This document shows positions 16,636 through 23,282 of a stretch of 64,000 nucleotides of DNA, in pieces. The stretch is from an uncultured Erysipelotrichaceae bacterium. Its GTDB lineage: Bacteria > Bacillota_I > Bacilli_A > RFN20 > CAG-826. A program made the translations under genes and the position numbers. Position 1 is the stretch's first letter. Each line of letters starts with the position of its first letter. Location: positions 1 to 64,000 of the forward strand of contig CADCNT010000001.1 of NCBI GenBank assembly GCA_902802905.1, given 5' to 3'. Below the pieces are notes generated by a model. The model did no database searches and was not told the origin of the DNA. It saw only the letters and a program-made list of their open reading frames with translations.

Positions 16636-16712
16636 GGCCCAATGGAGAAGCGGCTTAACTCATTGCCCTCTCAAGGCAACATTCACGGGTTCGAATCCCG
16701 TTTGGGTCACCA
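16636..16712 (+). tRNA. tRNA-Glu(CTC)
   Basis: A 77-base tRNA with encoded CCA. Acceptor GGCCCAA/TTGGGTC, anticodon stem TTGCC/GGCAA with loop CTCTCAA (anticodon CTC, reads GAG), T-arm ACGGG-TTCGAAT-CCCGT. A close relative with anticodon TTC is at 43968-44044, and the bases just after the CCA resemble those after that copy and a remnant at 21205. Confidence 0.95.
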
Positions 16713-16723
16713 AGCAGGTTAAT

Positions 16724-16781
16724 ACTCGCTACAAAATTACTATATATTTAGTAAGAAGCACGATTGTAGCGAGTTTTATTT
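16724..16781 (+). terminator. Strong terminator after tRNA-Glu(CTC)
   Basis: ACTCGCTACAA (16724-16734) pairs perfectly with TTGTAGCGAGT (16764-16774), followed by TTTATTTT. An inner TTACTA/TAGTAA pairing lies in the loop. The rest of the gap to 16942 shows no gene; it contains GTGCGGGGAAACTCGC (16889-16904), which resembles a stretch near 19204. Confidence 0.8.
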
Positions 16782-16942
16782 TGCTTTGAAGTTTAGATTT
16801 CAATAAACCATAAGGGATTCGATACATTTTCAATATTAAAAGTATGTTCCCAGCAATAAATATTTGAGTTGCTTTATAAATAGAGGCGTGCGGGGAAACT
16901 CGCTACATAAAAAGTGGGTATTGTGCTATTATTCATATAAAT

Positions 16943-17890
16943 ATGTCTATTAAACAAGCATTACTTGAATTGGAAAACAACAATTTGAATAATGAACAAT
17001 TTCTTGAATTAATTCAGAATTGTTCAGATTCATTATCCAACAAGGATTTTCGTGTTTTCGCAAAAAAGGCATTCGATTCCAAATATGGATCGCTTTATAA
17101 AATGAACCCATATGTCTTAAATTTGATAGTCAACAAGATTCCTATTCGGTTAGAAAACAGATCCCATAGTCATCGCTTTAAACTTGATAAATTTTGTGCG
17201 CCTACTGGTTCATATTCATATTGTTGTTCTATAATCTCAACTTACGGTCAATTTATTTTTGCCTGTTCTCTTTCTCGTGGAAGCATATATCGTTGGACTA
17301 TCGCTTCAAAATCAAATATTTATAACTATGGGATTAACGTTGTTGAACCAGATTCCTTTCTAGATTTAAAAGAAGTGGTGTTTCTCGACCTAGAAACCAC
17401 CGGTTTGAATCCATTAACCGACGATGTGATTGAAATCGCTTTATATGACCCTTCAAACGGAAAGGAGCATTCTAGATTGCTACCATTGAACAGATGCAAA
17501 ACAATTCCTTCTGAAATCGAATCCTTGACGGGTATTACGAATGATATGATTAAGGAATTGCCACCTATAACATCTCAAGAGTTGGATGAACTTATAGATG
17601 AATTTGATTTGAAAAGAAAGAAAATACTAATTTGGGCTGGCATGAATATGTTTGATGCACATTTCCTTGCCTCACTCTTTATAAATGTAGGAAATAAGAA
17701 CTTTAAATTTTTAAAGTTTGTTAGTGCAATGGACATCATAAAAGAATATTCTGATGTTAACTTTAACTCTTTATCAAAAGACTATTTAGCCAGTTATCTA
17801 AATATAAACTCAAATGGATCTCATAGAGCTCTAAACGATTGTAAAATTGAAGCAGAGATTTATAGAACTCTTTATAGCAGAAAGAAATAA
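16943..17890 (+). CDS. DEDDh-type 3'-5' exonuclease with unknown N-terminal domain
   Basis: A 315-residue protein. Residues about 1-140 match nothing I know and are rich in Asn and Ser. Residues about 145-305 form a DnaQ-like exonuclease: FLDLETTGLNP (Asp-x-Glu, about 149 and 151), AGMNMFDAHFL (second Asp, about 238), and SHRALNDCKIEAEIY (His-x4-Asp, about 294-299), so DEDDh catalysis should be intact. The promoter region gives a very short leader with no Shine-Dalgarno. It is one base from the next exonuclease gene, which looks like a coupled partner. Likely DNA or RNA trimming; the pathway is unknown. Confidence 0.8.
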   Translation: MSIKQALLELENNNLNNEQFLELIQNCSDSLSNKDFRVFAKKAFDSKYGSLYKMNPYVLNLIVNKIPIRLENRSHSHRFKLDKFCAPTGSYSYCCSIISTYGQFIFACSLSRGSIYRWTIASKSNIYNYGINVVEPDSFLDLKEVVFLDLETTGLNPLTDDVIEIALYDPSNGKEHSRLLPLNRCKTIPSEIESLTGITNDMIKELPPITSQELDELIDEFDLKRKKILIWAGMNMFDAHFLASLFINVGNKNFKFLKFVSAMDIIKEYSDVNFNSLSKDYLASYLNINSNGSHRALNDCKIEAEIYRTLYSRKK

Positions 17891-17891
17891 T

Positions 17892-19160
17892 ATGATTGAT
17901 AGCAGTAAATTTGTTGTTTTAGATGTAGAAACCAATGGATTATCTTCTGAAAGAGATGATTTGCTTTCTATTTCTATTTATAAACCTGACACAAATGAGT
18001 TTTACGATAGGTTCTTACCTCTTGAATTGCAATCCAGCGTTTTGACTACCGAGATTAATGGAATAACCAAAAAAATGCTTAAAGATAAAAAGCTTTTAAC
18101 CCAAGATGAATTTAATGAGGTATGTGAGCAGTTTGAGCTTAAAAGCAGAACAATATTGACGTATGGTGATTTGGATAAAAGGTTCATTAAGCGTTATCTA
18201 GCAAGACATAAGATAAAAGGTTTTGATGAACTGTCATTTAGAAATATCAAAGACAATATTATATCAACAGCATATACAAATGGTTTGCTTACTAAGGATA
18301 ATCTTTGTATAGCGTTTGGAATTCAAGGAGTAAAAGATGTCCACTCAGGGCATAATGATTGCATATTAGAGTGGGAACTCTTTAAATTCATTGATGAAAG
18401 ATTATTGTTTGTTTCTTACACTAACGAATTTTGCCCAGAAGGAGTTAATCATAGAAGAGAAAGCTGGTATATATATGAGTTTTCTAACGATTACATCGTT
18501 CCTGTTTCCTTTCTCCACACTCATCCTAAGTTTAAAAAGATATTAAAACTACCTGAAATTGATATTGAATATGAAGAGGCTTTTAGGCTTGAATTTTCAA
18601 AGAAATGTTCGCCTGTTTATGCTTATCAGCCAGCAGGAGTCGCTTCCGAATATTTAATCACTACAATGCTTTCCGCTAATCGGATAGATAGCAGAGAGTT
18701 TTTATACAAAAACAAAAAGAAACTTAATTATTTAGGCTCAATTCTAGCCGAAGAAGTCGAAACCGTTTATTACACCGAGAATAGCGATGGAACAATAAGC
18801 GCTGTTGATAAGGAACACGAAAAACACGTAGAAGCAATAAACAAACAAACATTAGCCATCAAGGAAGAAATCGGTCCAATTGTTGATTTTATTAAAAAAG
18901 AGATTTTCAAAGGAAATCAGATTTTGAGTCAAGAATTGATAATAAACAACGACTACAATCTTTTAGGGCTATGTGATTTTTCAAATAATTACGGGTGTCT
19001 AGAGTGTAAGTGGCATTTATATAATTATGGATTTAACAAAAGATATTTAGATGAATTTAAATATCAACTTTATATCACGTCAAACGGAAGGCCTACATAC
19101 ATTATGGTTGGCGGTGAGAATGATGTTGTTATTCAAAGAGTTAAATTTAATATCAAATAA
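17892..19160 (+). CDS. DEDDh exonuclease fused to PD-(D/E)XK-like nuclease
   Basis: A 422-residue protein starting at ATG 17892, just after the previous stop (a longer in-frame start at 17847 lies inside the upstream gene and is unlikely). Residues about 5-180 are a second DEDDh exonuclease: VVLDVETNGLSS (Asp 11, Glu 13), TYGDLDKRFIKRYL, and HSGHNDCILEW (His-x4-Asp). The C-terminal third has a RecB/Cas4-like core: LLGLCDFSNNYGCLECKW gives Asp about 362, then Glu-x-Lys about 371-373, followed by FKYQLY. It is therefore a two-nuclease fusion; the middle region is unassigned. It could process or degrade foreign or damaged nucleic acid, by analogy only. Confidence 0.7.
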   Translation: MIDSSKFVVLDVETNGLSSERDDLLSISIYKPDTNEFYDRFLPLELQSSVLTTEINGITKKMLKDKKLLTQDEFNEVCEQFELKSRTILTYGDLDKRFIKRYLARHKIKGFDELSFRNIKDNIISTAYTNGLLTKDNLCIAFGIQGVKDVHSGHNDCILEWELFKFIDERLLFVSYTNEFCPEGVNHRRESWYIYEFSNDYIVPVSFLHTHPKFKKILKLPEIDIEYEEAFRLEFSKKCSPVYAYQPAGVASEYLITTMLSANRIDSREFLYKNKKKLNYLGSILAEEVETVYYTENSDGTISAVDKEHEKHVEAINKQTLAIKEEIGPIVDFIKKEIFKGNQILSQELIINNDYNLLGLCDFSNNYGCLECKWHLYNYGFNKRYLDEFKYQLYITSNGRPTYIMVGGENDVVIQRVKFNIK

Positions 19161-19238
19161 AACTCGAACTCACAACTGACACAAGTGGGAACACGGGAAC
19201 ACAGTGTGGGGGAACTCGCAGCCTTTTTGAAATTGTAT

Positions 19239-19267
19239 TTGGCGACGAACTGCTTATTATATATAAT
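19239..19267 (+). promoter_or_regulatory. Promoter, predicted leaderless transcript
   Basis: -35 TTGGCG (19239-19244), 17-base spacer, -10 TATAAT (19262-19267), then six bases to the ATG at 19274. No Shine-Dalgarno. The gap before it (19161-19238) holds the repeated word GGGAACAC twice and GTGTGGGGGAACTCGC, similar to 16889-16904. Confidence 0.6.
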
Positions 19268-19273
19268 ACTTTT

Positions 19274-20920
19274 ATGAATAAAAAAAGACTGTTGCTTGCT
19301 ACTTTGTTTAGCGTTGCTTCCTGCACTTTGTTACTAACGTTTTTAACAAATGCAAATATAACCATATTTTCGATGAATGCTCAAAACTATTCCTATGGCA
19401 TTTCTTTTTCACAAACAAAGAATAAATTTTTTGATGAAACTGGTTCAACTCCATATAGTGGCGAAAAAACAATTAAAACAAATCTAGACAACGATGTTGA
19501 TTTCTCCTATTCAAATGTGATGGGTTTAAATAACACATGGCATGTATTTAAAAATGGTGGTTGTTTCTATAACACAACGCCTATACATGGGTTATCCAGC
19601 TTAACAATTAATTTCAAGAACGATGATAAAAATTTCAAATTGTATTGGTCCTTTGACGGAACGTTTAATAACGAAAACATATATTTGGGAACTAGTTCTT
19701 CTAGTGATGCATTTGTATTTAATTTTAACGGTGAATATCCGTATTATTTCAAATTCGAAAACAGTTCTGGTGTTAATTTAAACGTTGCATCTGTCGATTT
19801 ATGTTTTAGTTGTCAGGAGAACGTATATCAAATTACCGCTTCTAGTGATGATTTAACTAAAGGCTCTGTTGATGGCGCAGGATCATATAAATATGGTGAA
19901 GAAGTTAATCTTATCGCTCTACCTGAAAGTGGTTATTCGTTATTAGGCTGGTATGAGAATGATTCTTTGGTTTCTAACGACAATCCTTTCACCTTCAATA
20001 TGGACAATCATTACCATAATTATGTTGCTAAATTTGATACTGGTTATAATTTGTTTGTATCGAGCGAGAATGCTGCTGCTGGTCAAACTGTCGCTCCTTC
20101 TATCAGTTGCGCAGGATTAACTGTAACTGTTAAGGCTATTGAATCTAGAGGTTGGGAATTTGCTTTCTGGTATGACGAAGATCTAAATGAAGTTTCTTCC
20201 AATATAGAATATAGCTTTGTTATGCCTAATCATGAAGTCACTCTATTTGCAGCCTTCACGGAAGGTTATGACGTTAACGTATTTACTAAAGTTCCGTCTG
20301 AATTATCTTTATCTGGATCCGGTCATTATTTAGTAGATCAATCCATTACTGTTAACGCGATAAAAACAAATAATCGTGGAACATTTATTGGTTGGTTTGA
20401 TAATAATCAATTAATGTCTAATGAATTGAGTTATACATTCACTTTAGAAAAACCAACAACTCTAGAAGCTAAATGGCATAATCTTAGTATTTCTAACAAT
20501 ACAGTTAACGGCATTATTTCATCTGTTAATCATATATATGTTCCTGATGGAATAACCGGAATAAGATACAATGCTTTTTCATCTTATTATTTTGCTTCTA
20601 TTGATTTGCCAAACTCATTATTATCAATTGGCTCTAATGCATTTTCTAATAATATCTTATTACAAGAAATTGTTATACCTAACAATGTTACCTTAATTGA
20701 GTATCAGGCATTTATGCATTGTAGTAATCTAGAATCTATAACAATTCCATCTTCTCTTTCGTCATTAACACAAGGATTGCTAAGAGAATGTACGTCTTTA
20801 AGCACAATAAAATATCTAGGAACAATGGCCCAATGGGAATCACTGCCCAAAGCAGAATACTGGAATTTAAGTGTTCCTGCTGCATCCGTGATTTGTACAG
20901 ATGGTTCTGTATCACTTTAA
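19274..20920 (+). CDS. Secreted repeat protein (bacterial-repeat and BspA-like LRR domains)
   Basis: A 548-residue exported protein with an N-terminal hydrophobic signal (LLLATLFSVASCTLLLTFLT). Residues about 40-180 form a possible lectin/jelly-roll-like region. Residues about 185-375 contain three or four InlB/Listeria-type bacterial repeats (GSYKYGEEVNLIALPESGYSLLGWYENDSL; NRGTFIGWFDNNQLMSN). The end has BspA-like LRR_5 repeats (IDLPNSLLSIGSNAFSNN, IVIPNNVTLIEYQAFMHC, ITIPSSLSSLTQGLLREC). No sortase or membrane anchor is seen at the C-terminus. It is probably a surface or host-glycan binding protein, by family only. Confidence 0.75.
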   Translation: MNKKRLLLATLFSVASCTLLLTFLTNANITIFSMNAQNYSYGISFSQTKNKFFDETGSTPYSGEKTIKTNLDNDVDFSYSNVMGLNNTWHVFKNGGCFYNTTPIHGLSSLTINFKNDDKNFKLYWSFDGTFNNENIYLGTSSSSDAFVFNFNGEYPYYFKFENSSGVNLNVASVDLCFSCQENVYQITASSDDLTKGSVDGAGSYKYGEEVNLIALPESGYSLLGWYENDSLVSNDNPFTFNMDNHYHNYVAKFDTGYNLFVSSENAAAGQTVAPSISCAGLTVTVKAIESRGWEFAFWYDEDLNEVSSNIEYSFVMPNHEVTLFAAFTEGYDVNVFTKVPSELSLSGSGHYLVDQSITVNAIKTNNRGTFIGWFDNNQLMSNELSYTFTLEKPTTLEAKWHNLSISNNTVNGIISSVNHIYVPDGITGIRYNAFSSYYFASIDLPNSLLSIGSNAFSNNILLQEIVIPNNVTLIEYQAFMHCSNLESITIPSSLSSLTQGLLRECTSLSTIKYLGTMAQWESLPKAEYWNLSVPAASVICTDGSVSL

Positions 20921-21218
20921 TCATTTTAATCACGTTTACCAGGTGGGAACACAAAATCTGAGCAAGTTCAGAGCAGTCATTAGTCTATTCAAAAATTTGT
21001 TAATTGTTTTACTGAGTAATCAATGTTTATAAATTGACCACTTTAATATGAAAAACCAATAGAAAATTATGATTATATCATAATTAATCACAATTCTTGC
21101 ATTAAATTGAAGTGTCATAGTAATAGAGAATCACTACTTAAAATAGTCTTCTAAACGACTAGAATTACAACCAAAAAGTAGCGTATTCGCTCCCGAATGC
21201 TTCACCAATTAGTTAAAT
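20921..21218. other. Intergenic gap without a gene
   Basis: No coding region was found. It contains GTGGGAACAC (20942), also found at 19183, and a perfect-arm hairpin AGC..ATTCG/CGAAT..GCT (21180-21201). From 21203 the sequence TCACCAA.TAG.TTAA.TAGGATTGATAC closely matches what follows the tRNA-Glu(TTC) at 44039, so the right part looks like a tRNA-Glu 3' flank left over after rearrangement or integration. Confidence 0.5.
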
Positions 21219-21250
21219 AGGATTGATACAAATGTGTCAGTCCTTTTATT
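21219..21250 (+). terminator. Terminator (AGGATTGATAC family)
   Basis: AGGATTGATAC (21219-21229) pairs with GTGTCAGTCCT (21234-21244), with G-T pairs, then TTTATTTTT. The same terminator cassette occurs after tRNA-Glu(TTC) at 44057 and at 45446. Confidence 0.7.
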
Positions 21251-21262
21251 TTTATTCGGTGA

Positions 21263-21306
21263 GTTGTCTACAATTTGTGGACAACTGAATTTATATATGT
21301 TATCAT
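21263..21306 (+). promoter_or_regulatory. Operator palindrome and promoter of the Fic operon
   Basis: An almost perfect 23-base palindrome with arms GTTGTC and GACAAC (21263-21285) overlaps the -35 TGGACA (21278-21283). After a 17-base spacer comes -10 TATCAT (21301-21306), six bases before the ATG at 21313. Sixteen bases from its right side (21274-21289) recur exactly inside the gene at 21488-21503. This suggests autoregulation by the DNA-binding N-terminus of the Fic protein. Confidence 0.6.
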
Positions 21307-21312
21307 ATTTTT

Positions 21313-22167
21313 ATGATAAAACACTCAATAAGATACTTTAACAATAAGCCAGTTCGTGCGGTTTGGGATAACGATAATTGTTTGTGGTGGTATTCCGCTG
21401 TTGATTTTATAAACATTTTAGTCGAGCCTAATTCTCCTAGAAGATATTGGAATAATGTTAAGGTGAGAAATCCAGAGCTGTCTCCATTTTGTGGACAACT
21501 GAAACTATACGCCGCTGATGGCAAAAAATATCTTTCTGATGTCATTAATGAAGAGGGTGTTAAATTGCTTCTTTCTATTATTCCATCTAAATATAAAAAA
21601 ACGATTCAAGATTGGATAAAGGGTTTACTAGATCCAATAGATGAGCAAAGCAAGAAAAAAGCTTATGACTTTTATAAGACGGATTTGATAGAAGAAGACG
21701 AAATCGGAAAGGCTGTTGCTTTGCAAAAGATACATGCTTACTTGTTTGAAGGACTTTATCCTTTTGCGGGTAAAATCAGAACTAAAACGATCTCTAAAGG
21801 TGGATTTACTTTTGCGAATGGAGACTTCTTGCCACAAGTATTAAAAGACATTGATAAGATGATTGATAATACATTTGATGAAATAGTGGATAAGTATATT
21901 GAGATGAACATCGCCCATCCATTCATGGAAGGCAATGGCAGAGCTACCAGAATTTGGTTGGATTTACTTCTAAAAGATAGATTGAAGAAGTGTATTGATT
22001 GGTCAAAGATTGATAAAGGCGATTATTTGTCCGCGATGAAAGCAAGTCCTGTCGATTCAAAACCTATCTTTGATTTACTAAATAGTGCCTTAATAGAAGA
22101 TATAAACAATCGAGATATCTTTATGAAAGGTATTGATTGCTCATACTATTACGAGGAGGAAGACTGA
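21313..22167 (+). CDS. Fic-domain protein with BRO/antirepressor-like N-terminus
   Basis: A 284-residue protein. Residues about 1-100 ([20 protein letters not shown] ... [20 protein letters not shown]) resemble the Bro-N domain of phage antirepressors and RhuM proteins. Residues about 105-284 are a Fic domain with the complete motif [14 protein letters not shown] (His about 202), so AMP- or phosphate-transfer activity is expected. No antitoxin motif of the S/TxxxE(G/N) type was found in the chain. The neighbouring Vat-like gene shares the operon. Likely a toxin or regulator; the target is unknown. The leader is predicted to be absent. Confidence 0.78.
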   Translation: MIKHSIRYFNNKPVRAVWDNDNCLWWYSAVDFINILVEPNSPRRYWNNVKVRNPELSPFCGQLKLYAADGKKYLSDVINEEGVKLLLSIIPSKYKKTIQDWIKGLLDPIDEQSKKKAYDFYKTDLIEEDEIGKAVALQKIHAYLFEGLYPFAGKIRTKTISKGGFTFANGDFLPQVLKDIDKMIDNTFDEIVDKYIEMNIAHPFMEGNGRATRIWLDLLLKDRLKKCIDWSKIDKGDYLSAMKASPVDSKPIFDLLNSALIEDINNRDIFMKGIDCSYYYEEED

Positions 22168-22168
22168 T

Positions 22169-22813
22169 ATGGAGAAAAAGATTAATCCTATTTACCCAAA
22201 TGCACAGTTTAAAACTTTTTGTTACATAAAAAGCGTAATCACTAGACCAAATATTATTGTGGGTGATTATTCCTATTATGATGATAGTGAAGATGGACCA
22301 GAATCGTTTGAAAAACATGTCACTCATCATTATGACTTTATGGGTGACAAACTGATTATTGGTAAGTTTGTTGCTATAGCAAGAGGCGTTGAATTCGTCA
22401 TGAATGGCGCTAATCACATGCTAGATTGTTTTACAACATATCCTTTTGAAATAATTGATGAATTTAAAGGCTTATCTAGACCATTCGAAGATAGAGGTAA
22501 TCGTGGAGATACAGTTGTAGGTAACGATGTCTGGATTGGTCAAAACGCTACAATTTTGCCAGGAGTCCATATTGGTGATGGTGCAGTTATTGGCGCTAAT
22601 TCTGTAGTAGCGAAAGATGTTCCTCCATATGCAGTTGTTGTTGGCAATCCCGCAGTTGTTAAGAAATATAGATTTGATAAAGAAACAATTGATCTTCTTT
22701 TGGAACTCAAATGGTGGGATAAAGATATTGAAGAAATCAAAAAACTAATCCCGTTGCTTACTGGGGATTTAGAACAAAGCAAAATAGAACTAAGAGTCTT
22801 ACTTAATAAGTAG
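22169..22813 (+). CDS. Vat-like xenobiotic/streptogramin acetyltransferase
   Basis: A 214-residue left-handed beta-helix acetyltransferase. [35 protein letters not shown], the catalytic His region MNGANHML and [30 protein letters not shown] are characteristic of the Vat/CatB xenobiotic acyltransferase group. The ATG at 22169 is preferred: AGGAGGAAG at 22154-22162 sits ahead of it and the longer frame lies inside the Fic gene. It may give streptogramin A resistance or act on another small molecule; sequence cannot tell. It is translated with fic. Confidence 0.82.
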   Translation: MEKKINPIYPNAQFKTFCYIKSVITRPNIIVGDYSYYDDSEDGPESFEKHVTHHYDFMGDKLIIGKFVAIARGVEFVMNGANHMLDCFTTYPFEIIDEFKGLSRPFEDRGNRGDTVVGNDVWIGQNATILPGVHIGDGAVIGANSVVAKDVPPYAVVVGNPAVVKKYRFDKETIDLLLELKWWDKDIEEIKKLIPLLTGDLEQSKIELRVLLNK

Positions 22814-22870
22814 TGTTCGGCCTGTGATTGTTGATGTTCGGTTCGTATCAAAACACTGTAACCTTGCCAA
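22811..22870 (+). repeat. Intergenic repeat, copy 1 (TGTTCGGC family)
   Basis: The segment from the Vat stop codon (TAGTGTTCGGC ... AAAACACTGTAACCTTGCCAA) aligns with 45378-45434 after the zinc-ribbon XRE gene with about 70% identity and few gaps. Both copies begin at a TAG stop codon. Part of it may be a degenerate tRNA 3' end, but no full cloverleaf is visible. Confidence 0.45.
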
Positions 22871-22896
22871 AAATGATTATAAAATCATTTTTATTG
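22869..22896 (+). terminator. Terminator of the fic-vat operon
   Basis: AAAAATGATT (22869-22878) pairs with AATCATTTTT (22883-22892) followed by ATT. Confidence 0.65.
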
Positions 22897-22923
22897 TTCT
22901 AACTATTTTTTGGTTTGTGGCAC

Positions 22924-22956
22924 ATTTGTGACAAATAGTGTGATAACATATATATT
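22924..22956 (+). promoter_or_regulatory. Promoter and palindrome of the partner-switch operon
   Basis: The palindrome ATTTGT-G-ACAAAT (22924-22936) overlaps the -35 GTGACA (22928-22933). After 17 bases comes -10 TATATT (22951-22956). The start codon at 22984 has a GGAG site. The palindrome suggests control by a DNA-binding regulator not encoded here. Confidence 0.55.
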
Positions 22957-22983
22957 GTTAAACCGTTATTTGGAGAATAGTGT

Positions 22984-23277
22984 ATGAAGCACAATGTTGA
23001 AAATGGAACTTTAACCATTTATCTAGAAGGAGATGTCAATTCCTATAACGCTGATGAAGTAGAAATGGAAATTGATAAAATCTTGTTGGATAATTCTTTT
23101 AAAAGAATAGTTTTAGATTTAGAGCATCTCCATTATGTTTCTTCTGCGGGAATTAGAATCATTATTAAGATCAAACAACAATATGACGATTTAACATTAT
23201 TAAAAACCCCTAAGCAAGTTTTTGATGTTTTTCAAATGGTTGGCTTAAGTAGTGTCGTTAAAATCGAGAAATTATAA
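22984..23277 (+). CDS. STAS anti-anti-sigma factor
   Basis: A 97-residue STAS-domain protein of the SpoIIAA/RsbV type. The core ILLDNSFKRIVLDLEHLHYVSSAGIRIIIKI contains the phosphorylatable serine in VSSAGI. In partner switching its dephosphorylated form binds an anti-sigma kinase and frees a sigma factor or other target. The next gene, six bases on, supplies the phosphatase and a kinase-like domain, making this a compact module. No sigma factor is encoded nearby, so the output is unknown. Confidence 0.88.
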   Translation: MKHNVENGTLTIYLEGDVNSYNADEVEMEIDKILLDNSFKRIVLDLEHLHYVSSAGIRIIIKIKQQYDDLTLLKTPKQVFDVFQMVGLSSVVKIEKL

Positions 23278-23282
23278 TATTT

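Noticed and set aside
22133-22168. Longer start for the Vat-like gene
   Set aside because: The extra 12 residues come from the end of the fic frame and lack family similarity; AGGAGGAAG sits before 22169.
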